64,000 bases of DNA from Ailurus styani (Eukaryota; Chordata; Mammalia; Carnivora; Ailuridae): NCBI GenBank assembly GCA_002007465.1, contig LNAC01000031.1, forward strand, positions 4,295,705 to 4,359,704, in the 5' to 3' direction. The translations under genes and the position numbers were made by a program. Positions within the stretch are counted from its first letter, which is position 1. The number at the start of each line of letters is the position of its first letter. This document shows, piece by piece, positions 33,900 through 46,864 of the stretch. Below the pieces are notes generated by a model. That model searched no databases, was not told the DNA's origin, and worked only from the letters and a program-made list of their open reading frames with translations.

Positions 33900-35350
33900 C
33901 CGCACCCAGTTCCGAAGAAACACCCGTGTATACGCACACACAACTCCAAGTACCGCTAAGACTCATATAGACGCCCACATGCCGCAATTGGAGTACAAAC
34001 CGAGAAACGCTGGGGTTTTCCCCCTCGTTGGGGGGAAAAATAAAAATAAAAAAGTGGAGGGTGGGGAGACAGAGAAGACACGCCATAACCCAGGGTTCAT
34101 GGGGAAGCCGTTTACCGAAATGCAGTGTATGGATGTATAAAAGGAAGAATATACCATATGAGAGACGGGTAACATTTACTCTGAGCGGAGGGGCAGTCGG
34201 AAGGAAGTAAAATCCACAGGCATACTGACAAATAGCCCAGTCCCTATCGAGGAAACATGCTTCAGTTAACTGAAACAGGCACAGAGGGCCAGAGGGATAC
34301 CCAGACGCAGACTCACATAGTTACTCAGATAAAAGTGGAGAACAGAATTAACATCTGTTGAGCTCCCACTAGTGCCAGGTACTTTAAATGCATGGAAGGA
34401 AGACGGATTTGGAAGTAGAGCCGTGAGAGAGGTGTGAATCCTGGTTAAGTGGGAGCTTATAAAGCTGGATGAGGGAAGACTCATCTTCAGAGAAGCCCCC
34501 TACATAAAGGTGCCCACAGAGGGAGGAACACAGTTGTGCACAGCTTGGGAAGTACGGGAACTCATGCAGTATAGGTGTAAATAGCAGGAGAGACTCAGAG
34601 GTGAACTTGCTCAGGAGGGCACTCAGAATTGAGTGGCCATGTAGATGTACACTTCAGGGCACATGTGTTATCCACCAGAATTGTGTATGGTGAAAAACAC
34701 GCAGACTTAGGAGGGGAGGGCAGAGTGTATGTACAGGGGGGAAATAAATACCTTCCTACACACTGAAATCCCAGGGAAAAAGAGTCTCATTTGTGGCTGG
34801 GAAGTCAGTGTGCACCCCGTAATAACGCAAGAAGATATAAGAAATACAGAACTGCCTGTGTCAATAGCTGCTTCCAGACAGATGCACCTGCAGGGAAGAG
34901 ACCAGCACCCGCATGGAGTAGGAGACCCATATGGGGAAAGTCAGATACGCAAGCAAAAGGACAGAGGCAGACAGTGGAGAGAAACTCGGCCCTGCAAAGT
35001 GAAGAGATAAGCTTGCCAGTTCCAAAGGGAGGGCGTGGGAAGAAATGACACTGGAAGAAGATAGGTCAGGGGTGTGAAGAGAAAAACACACAGGCTGAAG
35101 AGAAAGAAGCCAGCAGGAGAAGGCCAGCTTTCTGTCAGAGAAAGACTGACACATAGAGGATTGGTAGATTCATCTCTGGGGACGGTAGGTCACCAACCAC
35201 CTGGGGGGAAAAAGAGGAAAACTATCCAACTGATTGCAGCAAAACTGACAGACACTATACACTTGGCAGGAAAGAGGTAGGTGAGGAGACCCACAATGGG
35301 GAGGGATGGTGCCCAGGGAGAGTGAAGTGCCAGAGGCCACCAGTGCTCAA
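33900..35350. other. Intron 1, CACA/GACT-flavoured low-complexity region
   Basis: Sequence below the minisatellite keeps recurring words such as ACACACA, CAGACTCACA and GGGAAGTA. It might be an older, more decayed extension of the same tandem array, but I cannot align units. No coding exon recognised. Confidence 0.3.
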
Positions 35351-38045
35351 TGGACTTCTGGGCTAGAGCCCACAGAGAGTATTTGTTTTTTTACCTTCAT
35401 TTCTGCCTCCTACATCTTACTGTGACATGCCTGGGATTAAGGCTGGAGTACTTTGACTCCTAAAGTCCTCACATTTATAAACCAATATCTTCCAAGAAAC
35501 AGATCAAAAATTCTCTCCCAGACCACCATTTAGTTCTTGATTTTTTTTCTTTTTACTTTTTATAGTCACAGTTACTGAAGTCCGTGGCTTTTTTTGCTAT
35601 CTACTTCTATTGTCAATTAATGTCATTATTATATTTTTCCATCTCTGTGCATGCAAATTAATGAGTCTGGCCATTCTGTACAGAAGCAGAGAAGAGAAAG
35701 GGAGAAGACTTTTCCAAGTCCTTCCATCTTTCTGAGGATGGACCCAGGTAGATTGAGTTAGTCCTAGTGTTCCTTTTCTCCTGAAAATCTGGTGGTAGAA
35801 GCAGTGGCACACAAAGAGAGGAGGAAGAAATAAGCTGACTAGGCCTTTGCATTTGGATGCTGCCTTGTTTCTGACCTAACCAGCTTCTGGCCGCAGGCCT
35901 CACTGTCATTTCAGCTACAAAATACTTTTTTTAAGGGGCTTGGAAAAGCAGGAATTGGGGTGAGAATGTTAACCTCAGGTGGTTGGGAGGTGGGAAGAGG
36001 CTGTAGAAAAAACAAATGAGGTAGCTTTCTGGTGACTACACTGTTGGTACTTAACTGTACTTACTCTGGTGTGTTCAGCTAAGTCTCCTACAAATGTGTT
36101 CTCAATGACCTTCTTCCTGGCTCAGGCCAGACCAGGGCTCCCCCATCAGGGAGTTGCTAACAGTAGGCATCTGTCTGAGCTTTTATCTTCCAGTTGGAAA
36201 ATAACTTATTTGGTCTCTTATACCTTAGGCCCTTATCAGAAGTAGGGCTCATGACTTGAAATTGTAGCAGCTGTTCGGAAATATGTTGACACATGTTGGC
36301 TGAATGGGAAGAAGTTTCTGGTGGTCAAGCCTATTCCTTCTTGAGGAAGAATGGCTTTAATTTTCAAATAAGACTGCCCCCACCATTCCTGTGCTCAGGA
36401 AGGTTGATGCTTGACAAATGGCCTCCAAGAGGCTTTGGCCTCCTTGGCTTTGGCCAAGGTTATGACTATTATTCCTCTTCTTCTAATGACCTTCTAAGAG
36501 CCAGAAATTTCAACAGTTTCCTAAATTAAGCATCGGAAAGCTATTTTTATCCAAATTACTTTGCCCACTAGATTTACTCTTCTAAATTAATCCACTTGAC
36601 CTAAGATTTCAGGGAGGTAAATTCAGGGATTTTAGTAAACTATGATTTAAGCAAAATACAGAAGTTCTTTAGATAGAATTGAACAAGTATACGAAATTGC
36701 TGCAGTTCATGGAAACAGAATCTTTAATTGGAAATAATTCCTCACTGTTTGAAAAGACAATCAAATATAATTGACCATCATTATTCAAGTTTCTATTTTT
36801 AGAGAAACAAAAAATGCTAACTTGAGAACCTTCCAAAATAGGGACCGGGTTGGGGGAGAGAAGAGACATAGTGAGTCCGGGAATGGGAGTTACAGTTGGA
36901 GTAAATAACCTCCTAAAAGTTGTTTCCCACTCAGTGTGAATACAGAAACAATTTCAAATTGATTGTATATTAAAAAGTGTTAAATGGAAAGTAAATTTAG
37001 TTATATATGCAGATATCTAGGATATATTGCAAAGCTACTTTTTTTGTTAACTATAGATAATTTTAAATGAGGGGAAGTTACTAAATAAAGTTACAAATTA
37101 CAACTTTATATTCATTCTAAATTGATGTTTGTGATTGCGTGGTCTATATAAGCGCTACATACTTTAAGTGAACATATATTACTGTAATTATATATTTCTC
37201 TCAAGTGTATCCTAAAACTGTATTTAAAATTAAAACCCCAAATTCTACAATATATTTTAGCTAATTCAGTAATGTGTACCTGGGTTATTCTGACATTTTT
37301 AGTAACAAAAATCTTGCTGAGCCTGTCAATTTATTTTTTAAAAATTGTTTAAAAGTTTGTCAAAGTTTCAAAGATGGTGGCTCAAATAATATCATCATGT
37401 TTACCTAACTATTACATAAAAAACCTTGCATTGATACATCTGGGGGCAGGGTCTTTGCATTCTCTGTGCCTGAAGATCAGAAAGTACACGTGTTTAAGAA
37501 GGATTCTATTAACACATTCTCTTGTCAACTCTAGTTATTGGCTTTAAATGAATTTTCCTTCTTTGATAAGTGTCTTCTAGGAAAATGGTAGTGTTTTGAA
37601 ATTTTGTACAAATACACTTATATTTAATAGTGCATGAGGAACTGAGTTTCAGTATTATCAGATGTAATTGTTTCCAGTCAAAGCATTAATCTCTACAAAG
37701 TTACTGTCCTTCACAATAGCTCCCTTTGTGTGTTACTTGGTCTTTTAAAATCACTGATTCCACAGGTCATGAGGTAGGTGATTTCAGCTCAGCTGGTCTT
37801 TCTATCAGGTGAACTTTTTAGCATTTGATGCATTGTGGTTTAATGCACAGAAAAGACTCCTATCTTTCTTTTTCTTTATCTCCATTTTTCTGCCTGTCCT
37901 CAAAGAATTATGAGTGTGTGTATATGTTCAATAATTACCTTACAAAATACAGAAGACCCTGTTCTTAAGGCATCACTCAAGCATCCAGACCTGTCAGCAC
38001 AGAATTGCCACTGCCATAGGACATGTTTATTAACTAAAACAAAGA
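35351..38045. other. Intron 1, nothing recognised
   Basis: No named repeat or exon seen. SINE-free. Confidence 0.45.
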
Positions 38046-38069
38046 GGTTTGCATTGTCAGATTCTTTTT

Positions 38070-38145
38070 TTTATTAAGTTCAGTTAATGAATCATAGAAC
38101 ACTGCATCAAAACCTAATGATATACTATATGTTGGCTAATTAAAC
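38070..38145 (-). mobile_element. 76-bp rearranged L1 3' end (twin-priming-like)
   Basis: Flanked by a 20-bp TSD (TGCATTGTCAGATTCTTTTT at 38050-38069 and 38146-38165). The left part (T-run, then ATTAAGTTCAGTTAAT) is a minus-strand L1 terminus. The right part (GAATCATAGAACACTGCATC through TATGTTGGCTAATTAAA) is plus-strand carnivore L1 3' sequence. Opposite orientation of the two parts is the mark of a twin-primed, inverted insertion. Confidence 0.65.
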
Positions 38146-38165
38146 TGCATTGTCAGATTCTTTTT

Positions 38166-39535
38166 CTTGCATGTTTTAAATGTCAGGTTTAATCTTAAAA
38201 CGTTAATCTTACTGACTTTTACCTTGGATCCTTCTTCAGGCTGAACTTGATTTTAAATGCTTTTTATCAAGTAAAGTCAAATTTGTACCTCATGTTGCAG
38301 TAAGTGTTTGAAACTTTTATTCAAATGATCAGACGGCAGGCGCTCAGTGCAAAGAAGGGTGCCCTTCCCAGTGAAAAGCAGTAGCCAGATTGCCTAAAAA
38401 GATAGGGAACTTTGGCACCCGAATTGGAAGGAGAAAGAAAGAACATATGTGAAGGATTGGAACATGTTCAAGAAAAGAGTTTAAAAGGAAAGGGGCGTAG
38501 AATTCTTGGAATGATTTACAGGAAAGCTTATGGAAGACAGTCACCAGATCCAGCCTTTCCATTTGCTCCATTTGCACTTGAGAAAAAAAAAAAAAAAAAC
38601 CACAACATGAAGGCAGTGCTCATAGCACTTACTGCTTACTAGGTAATTTGTGATAAAGCCAGCAGAGGGAGGAAAATTAGAATTCCAGCCGAACCAATCC
38701 TGGGTCATTTTTAACAATTTGCAGTGACCACAGAGAGGCTCAGCCCAGGAGCCTTGCACCAGAGTCCAACCCATATATTTGCCCAGTGGGCCAAATGTAT
38801 TTGGAGTATTTGAGAAGATGTCCCAAAAATGTGATGATATGGGCATTTCTGTTTAAGATCATCTAAGTTTTATAATAAAGAAAATAGTGTATATAATCCC
38901 ACATTTGACAGTCTTGCATACCTCAGTTCCATACTACATTTTCCATGACTTAATGCGGAAATGTAGAAATTCTGGAGTAGAATACAGTAAATTAATGTCC
39001 GTATTTCCACAGCCAAATTGAAGCTGAAAAAAAAAAGCCATAACTCAGGACAAATGTACCAAGGAGAATTGCTCTTTCTCTTCTTTCGCTCCCTCCCTCC
39101 TTTCCTTCCAGTTTATCTCCCTATCTGTAATTTCTGTCGTAGCATTATGGCCCTTGAGAGCCATGTTAAATGTTTAGGAAAAACTGGTTTAAGAGTCTCC
39201 ACTAATACTTTACCAGTAAAGGCCAAACCTAGTATTTCCATGGCTGGCAGTTTAATATAGGATGTGAGAAGAGAGAATCTTATTAATTAGCCTATATGCT
39301 CCTTAAGAAGATTCATGAGTCAAATTAGCACCTAGAATTGAACTCACAGTCAGAGCATTTAAAAAACATTCTCAGATCTTAAAGGATTTGCGTAAGATTT
39401 TAACAGGCAAGGACTAGATGGGGGACCACATCTCCAGCAGAGGGAGGGACAGCAGAATAGTTAGGGCAGGGTCTGAGAATCCCAAGGAATACCGTGCTCT
39501 ACTTAACCTGAAGTTAATATAGGAGAAAAATATAG
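38166..39535. other. Intron 1, nothing recognised
   Basis: No exon or named repeat seen. A poly-A tract lies at 38582-38599. Confidence 0.45.
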
Positions 39536-39539
39536 CTGG

Positions 39540-40010
39540 ATTTAAGAGTGGATGGGGAGACTAGAGCAGGTTAAATTTTATTCTGTCAACACTGAGAAGA
39601 TACTGAGTAGAAATACAAAGTGATTTGAGCTGTGTTGTAGGATTATCCTAGCCTCAGCGTTATATGATGAATATGAGGTGAATCTGGAAGGAAGTAGACA
39701 AGTTAGGAGGAAGTATGTGGTCCAGGCTAGAGATGCTTGGAGTCTAAATTAGGATGCTTGTGGGACATTAGAGATGAATACAATCTATAGACTTTAGCAG
39801 GTTTTGAAAGAAATAGGATTGAATTGAGATTTCTAGCTGTCAGCACTAAAGGTATTTTCTGTAAAAAAAAAAAGGGGGGGGAATCAGAGGCAGTTTGGAG
39901 AGTGGGGTGGGCACAGGGGAGATGAAGATGATGAGTACCATTTTAGTGAACATTCAGTCTTTGGTGACCAAGAGACTTAGATTTGATTAAGTGTTTTTAT
40001 ATTTAAGAAG
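39540..40010 (-). mobile_element. LINE-2 remnant
   Basis: GACAAGTTAGGAGGAAGTAT, then GGTCCAGGCTAGAGATG, is the reverse complement of the L2 reverse-transcriptase segment around RLDYCNSLL. Further diverged L2-like text follows. Boundaries uncertain. Confidence 0.5.
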
Positions 40011-40662
40011 TTTGTTTGGAGGTCTGAGGCTAGAGTAGAACAGTGCTATATTGTTTACATGTGTCCTATTAACTCTGACATTTGGATAGAAATTTGGGAT
40101 ATTGGTGATATTTGGGAGGAAGCTGAAATTAAGTGAAAGTTTTTGCTTTTGTGTAGGGACTTTTTGTTTGTATTATTGTAGACTTTATTTAATAGCCTTC
40201 TCTATAAATTGCACTTAAGACCATCATCAAGCACACATAATATGAAAATATAATTTCATTATAACGTGGAAATTAGACCTTCTGTGGTTTCTGTCCCTAG
40301 TGATTATTGAAACATTAAGTAACTATATAAAAATGCCTGGATTTACATTTCAAGCCTCATTTTGAAATGATTCTGGAGGCCTTAAAAGAGTCAATGTCTT
40401 CACTTCCAAATTACCTCCAGTTCTGTATTTGTGTTTTGATTCTCCTCTTTTTGTTATTGTTAGTTTCGTTGGGGAAAAAAAAACAAAACAAAAAATGATG
40501 TAACTACATAAAGCTTTTGTTATATGTATACATTGTAATGGACTAGGTATGGTGCTGAGTTCATGGTCCTTAGAGATAATCTTGTCTGAGGAATTTCCAG
40601 TCAACAGTGAGCTTATTCAAAGGTGAAGCCAGGCTTAAATTTACTGAAAAGATTCACTGAGA

Positions 40663-40854
40663 GGGCGCCTGGGTGGCTCAGTGGGTTGAAGCCTCTGCTT
40701 TCGGCTCAGGTCATGATCTCGGGGTCCTGGGATCGAGGCCCGCATCGGGCTCTCTGCTCAGCGGTGAGCCTGCTTCCCCCTCTCTCTCTGCCTGCCTCTC
40801 TGCCTCCTTGTGATCTCTCTCCCTCTGTGAAATAAATAAAATCTTTAAAAAAAA
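40663..40854 (+). repeat. Young CAN-SINE with 16-bp TSD
   Basis: GGGCGCCTGGGTGGCTCAGT head, CCCCCTCTCTCTCTGCCTGC body and AAATAAATAAAATCTTT tail. The TSD AAAAGATTCACTGAGA lies at 40647-40662 and 40855-40870, perfect. Confidence 0.97.
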
Positions 40855-41084
40855 AAAAGATTCACTGAGATACTTCAGGATCTAGATATGCTTACCTGGA
40901 AACTTAAGTGTTAGCATATTTTAAAATAACTTTTACTTAATACCATAGCTTTTGATTTCCATTATCAGAAATCATGATGCCTCAGAGGACCAGAAAACAT
41001 ATCCATGTAGTAGAAACTCAGTGGCAAAAAAAACTTAAGGTTTTTTTTTAAGAGATTAAGAGGTAGGAGTCAGAATTACAACTA

Positions 41085-41275
41085 CCAACTACTCATTTAT
41101 TCATTTAGCAAACACTTACTAATTTTCTGACATGTGCCAGGCATAGATCTACACACTGGAGATAACTCATATCGGAGTAAGTCCTAGATGGTCCCTGTCA
41201 TCAAGAAAGTGCTTATGCTTTCATAGAAACAGGCAGACATGTGAACAAATAATGGCAATAAAGTCTTTGTTCAAG
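41085..41275 (-). mobile_element. LINE-2 3' end
   Basis: TTCATTTAGCAAACACTTAC, ACATGTGCCAGGCATAGATC, ACACTGGAGATAACTC and TGGTCCCTGTCATCAAGAAA are the reverse complement of the L2 3' terminus (TTCATTCAACAAATATTTA... type). Confidence 0.7.
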
Positions 41276-41559
41276 GGGGCACCTAAAGAGAGAAGGATTA
41301 TATTTAAGGATATTTCTGAAAAGCAGTGTCTGTTTCTTTACCTCCCTTCCTCTGCTCAGATTACTCTGGTTGGGTTGTCTCTACCACAACTATGAGATTG
41401 CACCTGAATCGGTCCCTTCATTGGTCACCTCTCTGCCAAGTTCATTGATCATCTCTCTGTTCCTCCCTTACCTGACTTCCATCCTGTTAACCACTCCTTC
41501 CTGTTAATGAAACACTTTGCTGATTTTCCTCCTCCCTCCCTGCCCATTCTTTCTCAGTC

Positions 41560-42130
41560 TCCTCTGTTGACCATCGTCTCTTTGACTGGTCTTTGAATGA
41601 TGGAAATCCCAGCTCCCTTCTATTTATTCATTTAGTCTTATGGATTTAAATGTCATCAATATGTTAATGACTTGCAAATACTGATCTCCAGCTCTGACCT
41701 TTGTCCAACTCCAGGCACTTATTTACAACACTCCATCTCCTTATCAGAGTTTAACAGGCATCTCAGTTTTAACAAATCCAAACAGAATTCTTGATTTCAC
41801 TCCTCAAACCTACATCTTCAGAAGTGTTCCCCATCTCAGTCAGTGGCAGTACCTGTCACCAGTTATCAGTTAGTAATCGACTAGTATTTCTTGATTTGTC
41901 TCCTCATTTCTTGACTTATAAGATCTATCAGCAAGTCCTGTGAATCTCCAAACATCCAGAATCTAACCCCATCCTTCACGACTGCTCCAGTCCCAGTCAT
42001 CTGTCAAGGATTTCCATGGACTTCCAAGTAGCTTCCAAGCTTCAGTGTCCATACTTCTCCTGTAGTCCATGCTTCTCCACACAGCAGCCAGTGATGTTTT
42101 AAAAACATTTAGTATATTCATGTAGTTTCC
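41560..42130 (+). mobile_element. LINE-2 ORF2 remnant (reverse transcriptase)
   Basis: GATTTAAATGTCATCAATAT, AACAGGCATCTCAGTTTTAA, CCCCATCTCAGTCAGTGGCA and CATGCTTCTCCACACAGCAG follow the order of the L2 reverse-transcriptase region and its downstream text on the + strand. Many indels and stops; no usable ORF. Confidence 0.65.
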
Positions 42131-43311
42131 TGGTTTCAAGCCTTCTTATGTCTCCCTTTGTAAACATGTTTTAGGTGGTTTATTTTATAAATTTCTTACA
42201 CTTTAAAAATAATCTCAGTCTTCCATTCCACATTCCTTTCACGGCTTCTCCTTATGTTCTAGAGATTATGATCCCAAAGAAGAAATCTTCCATTTGCATT
42301 TATAGTCAGATTTGACACATAAGCTTTTACATAATCACAAAGCCTTCTCAGAAAAGAAAAGAAAAAAAAAATGATGGGATATTATGCTTCAAGTATTGTT
42401 GTTTTAAAGCCTGGCTCACAGTAACTACCTTTTTAGCTGGTTCTTCAGTTTAGATTTTGCCTTCCACATTTCTTTAAGAACAATTTGAAATTGTAATATA
42501 TAAGGGGTGTGTGTGTGTGTATTTTAATTTGGCCTGCATCAGATTGCTACAGTTTTCCAGAAGCTATCTTTCAAAACAAGGATTATGTTACATAAATTAG
42601 GTTTTTGACCTCTTCTGACTACTGTTTTGGCAATCCTTTTATATTTCATTCTTTCCTATGTTATAATGATAGAAATACATTATTCTTTATTGCACATGCA
42701 CTTTAATCTGATTCTTCCAGATTTGTAGAGAAGTTTCTCATATGTGTGAGTTTGGATTGACTCACAAAACAAAATACTAGGTTTTGTGAAACCTGGTGAC
42801 TTTTTTAGCATCTAATAAAATGTTGGGGCAAGAAGGAGACACTGTTTAAGGTAGCTTTGAATTATCAATAAATTTTACATTCATGCTATCATTCTAAATG
42901 TTACCAGCTTTTAACAAGAGCTAAATATATTTGATTTCTTCAGAATCAGGTGTCTGATTTCCTGTACTATTTCCTGATTTAGCTCCAATTTTCTTTCTGC
43001 ATCTTTTCTCCCTGCTTAGATATTTTTTATTACAGCAGTTAAAATATAATTATTAAGTCGTCTTTGGCTTCTCTATCAGGTAATGTTTTTAAGAACAGAA
43101 TAAAATGACTTTCTAAATAAATTTTTAAAAACACCAACCACAAGTTCTTAAAATGGTATAGTACTTCTTTTAAGAAAGAAGGAGGATCTTTTATAGAAAA
43201 TGTATCCTAAGGAAAATCATAAATACTGTTTGCTATTTACCTGTGTAAGTGACAACAAATTCAAGTACCTGATATTTTCCTTAAGCTATAGTGCAGAACC
43301 AAAAAAGCTAT
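42131..43311. other. Intron 1, nothing recognised
   Basis: AT-rich, with a (GT)n run at 42508-42520. No exon seen. Confidence 0.45.
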
Positions 43312-43329
43312 CAGTGCTTACCAGTTCTT

Positions 43330-43535
43330 TTTTTTTTTTTTTTAGATTGTATTTATCTGAGAGGGAGGGAGGGAGAGAGAACTTGAACTTGAGCAGGGAT
43401 GAGGGACAGAGGGAGAGGAGGAGAAGCAGGTTCCCCATTGAACAGGGAACCCAACGTGGGGCTCGATCCCAGGACCCTGAGATCATGACCTGAGCATAAT
43501 GCAGACGCTTAACCGACTGAGCCACCCAGGAGCCC
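43330..43535 (-). repeat. CAN-SINE with 18-bp TSD
   Basis: Poly-T, GAGGGAGGGAGGGAGAGAGA body, CTGAGATCATGACCTGAGC and ACTGAGCCACCCAGGAGCCC head. The TSD CAGTGCTTACCAGTTCTT lies at 43312-43329 and 43536-43553, perfect. The frames at 43200-43525 are SINE translations. Confidence 0.97.
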
Positions 43536-43629
43536 CAGTGCTTACCAGTTCTTATCAGTTCTTAATTTTCTAACTTTTGGATGTTTCACAATTTATGTAA
43601 CCATCGTTAAGGAGTGGCAGGAGAGGCTA

Positions 43630-43860
43630 GCTGTGTAAAGTGGTGGGTAAGACCACATTTCTTAAATTGAGACCAGGTGTGAGCCCCAGGCCACTTAACT
43701 AGCTTTGTAACTGTTCGTAATTCATGGGACTTACCTGAGAATTGGAAATAATAAAATCTACCCCACAAAAGTGTTCTCAGAATTACTGGAGGTGACAATA
43801 AAAATGATTATAGTAGTGTCTGACATGTTTTAAATACTCAATAAATAGTAACTAGCTATA
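43630..43860 (+). repeat. MIR SINE
   Basis: AACTAGCTTTGTAACTGTTC, GGGACTTACCTGAGAATTGG, GAAATAATAAAATCTACCCC and AAATACTCAATAAATAG follow the MIR 3' half order on the + strand. Confidence 0.6.
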
Positions 43861-45600
43861 AGTAATTCCACTTAAAGCAATGACTTGACCCATCACCATT
43901 TCTAGAAAGGTTTCTGGTTTTGACAAAGTTCCAAAATTATATTTGACTTTGGAAATTTTTTTGCACTATCTTTATCATGATTTATAATGCAGCTTAGGTA
44001 CTCAGATAAATACCAAGTAGTTAATAAATGCTAGTTGACTGATTAAATAGTTGAAGTTAACTTTGAGTTATGTCAGAGTTTCATGATGGGTTCAAAAGGA
44101 AAGCTGAAGATGTTTCAAAAATATATCTAAACTGAGAGAGTAAAGTTAGACCTCTATAGTGTGTTTCTTAAGAGAAATCACTCTTTTCTAGGCCCAGAAT
44201 GCTATTTGTTATGTTTGTATATTCCTAAAACCAATGGTGGCTGATAAAAGTAACCATAATTTGTCTACATAGATAAGCAGTATGTAAATAATCAAGAGAT
44301 AATTATAATAACTTTTATAGGATAAATAACTTTCTCTTATTCAACCTCTGAAAACCTTAGCTTTGCTCCTTCCCTCCCAACCTCTAAGTATCATGTCAGA
44401 AATTAATATTACTAAGCAAAATTAAGATTACTTAATAACATTACTCAGTAAATTACATACTACTTTTATAGTCCTGATAAATTGTGAGGAATAGTTTCTG
44501 GAAATAAATGACATAGATTTCTTTGGTCATAGAGCAATTTTTGTTGCAGTAGAATTGTCTTGAAATGGCAAATGTCAAGAGTATAATGAAACTTTTAAGC
44601 AAAATGTATTGCCTGTGTTTCTTATGCTTAAGAATGTCTTACATTTCCTAAGAGATACAGAGGGTTAATTCAAGGAACTCTATAAAGAGTGAAACAACTA
44701 AGTGTTTAACAGAACCTTTTGACTACAAAGCACCACCTTTATGAGGTTATTGAAGCATTTGTCAAAAGGAGTTTCCCTAGCCATTTTCAGTTTGTGTTGT
44801 GTTCCTTGGCTGGATGAAGATACAAGATCACTCTTACTTATAGCTCAACTATTCAGTTAAACTCTAGAGTTACTTGATTTTCAAAAGAGCTACTTGGTGC
44901 AAATATTTAATTAAAGCTAAAAATCAAAAGTTGAAGCACTTTTTGAAACTCATTTTTAATGGGAGTGTACTTAAACATTTATTAAAACATGCCTTATCAC
45001 CTGTAATTATGTTATCTTTTAAAATTGAATTAAAATATATGTACAGTGAGTTGAGGTCATGTTTGTTCAGTTAAACTTAGGCTAAAGAACATTTAGACAA
45101 AAAGCTAACATGCATGAAACATTTGCTTATAATGGTATTGACTTTTGGAATTTATTCCTGGTAGCTACTCCATTAACACAGTGGTCAGATGCATAATAAG
45201 TGGTATAGAGTTCTAGCTTTCTCCTCTTGTTGCATTTTTAAAGCATTCTAGAACTCGTAACATCTGGTAATTTACCGACATCTTGTCTAAAATGGGATTA
45301 AAATCAGTAAAGCATTGGTTTCTTTCATGTATTTTTCTCTTCTGGGTTGTCAGATAATCTTAAAGGAATTTTTTTAGTAACAGTGATCTTAGTTTATCCT
45401 GTTTGGCCTAAACACCCATAAATATTCCATACATGAGGGATTTATTACTTTTTAAATGTTACTTAAATAATAACACATTTATATATGTTCCTTTGTTATA
45501 CATGGTCCTTATAGCAAAAAAAAAAGTTATTGTTTAGATTTTATTTAAGCAGAAACTGAAGTCCAGAAATTGTAATATTTTATGAAATTCATTTTCCTTG
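43861..45600. other. Intron 1, nothing recognised
   Basis: AT-rich single-copy-looking sequence. No exon seen. Confidence 0.45.
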
Positions 45601-45614
45601 GAAACAAAATGCCA

Positions 45615-45676
45615 CAAAAAAAAAAAGAAAGAAAGAAAAAGAAAAGAAAGGAAAGAAGAGAAAAGGAAAAAAAAAG
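45615..45676 (+). repeat. 62-bp A/G-only insertion with TSD
   Basis: Apart from its first base the insert is entirely A and G (AAAAAG/GAAAG-type). It is flanked by perfect 10-bp repeats CAAAATGCCA at 45605-45614 and 45677-45686. It looks like a decayed poly(A) tail inserted without a body. Confidence 0.65.
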
Positions 45677-45774
45677 CAAAATGCCAGAACTGAATAATCA
45701 GTCAAGGACTTTTAAATGTTCAGCACTGGGAGGTAACCTGTTAGAGGGGCAGGAGAAGGAAAGTGCTCTGTACT

Positions 45775-45965
45775 GAGGATTCAGAGGGCTCGCTTTGAAG
45801 TCCAGCTTTGGTAGTCACTAGCTTGGTGTTCCTGAACAAATATATACCCTTTACCTGTTAGAGACCCATTTATCTCCCTCTGAAATGGGTGATAATGATG
45901 CCTTCCTACCAACAGGGCTGATCTTAGGAGGCTCCCTTGAGACAATGGACATAAAAATGCTCTGT
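45775..45965 (+). repeat. MIR SINE
   Basis: TTCAGAGGGCTCGCTTTGAA, TAGTCACTAGCTTGGTGTTC, CCCATTTATCTCCCTCTGAA and ATGGGTGATAATGATGCCTT match MIR order on the + strand. Confidence 0.6.
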
Positions 45966-46753
45966 CCCGTACAAAACTATGTAAACAAAAAACTATCATT
46001 TCTGTTGAGGAATCAAGCAATACAGGTAGAACTGTAAGCATATCAGGAGGTTAGGTTCTAAATTCAAGTCCTGAAACAAAAAAGCTGGTTAAAGTCAAAA
46101 TTACTCTCTTGAAGTTCCTAAACTAATGTAAAGTATGGTTCTATTATTTTGTCTATACAACAATGAATAGTAATCTGTAAAGTAGATGTGTATAGTAATA
46201 TACTGCTATAAAGTAGTATAAAAAATGGCCAAAATGATTTTACAATAGATTTTTTCTTTAGCTGAGCATAATGTAGATAAATAATGTAGTTAAATATATG
46301 TTAGACGCTATCCTAACAACTAGGAATAAGACAACCTATGAAAATAATACACCCCCAATGTAATGGAACCCTAGACACAGGCATCTGGAAAAACAGCAGC
46401 TAACAAGAGCTAACTCAAAGTGGGCATTGTTCAGAGTTAGCAAAATGGTGGCATCATTGTTTGGCTTGGCTGGGAAAGGTTTAACATTTTAAAATTTGAA
46501 TCTTTTCTCAGTTGGGCATTTATACTCCTGGTGCTTGACACTCCTAATTGCTTTATGTCAGTCTCTTTCACATTTACCTGCCTTGGGTCCTTAAACCCAT
46601 TGAGTCTTTGATTCCCGATTTATCCAAAGAAAGGCCTACTTGAAGAAACTAATCTTAAACTAGAATGTTAACTAAGTTATTAGTATGGATTGACAAAATA
46701 GTGTCTGGGAAGGCATACGAAATTGAAGGAAAGGAAGGAAAAAGAAATAGGAA

Positions 46754-46858
46754 GGAGTGCCTGGCTGGTTCAGTTGGTGGAGCGTGTGACTCTTGATCTT
46801 GGGGTTGTGAGTTTGAGCCCGACATTGGATGTAGAGATTACTTAAAATCTTAAAAAAA
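46754..46858 (+). repeat. Short CAN-SINE (old subtype)
   Basis: GGAGTGCCTGGCTGGTTCAG head, TGACTCTTGATCTTGGGGTT, TGGATGTAGAGATTACTTAA and an AAAATCTTAAAA tail. The flanks AAATAGGAA occur on both sides (46745 and about 46857). Confidence 0.88.
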
Positions 46859-46864
46859 AATAGG

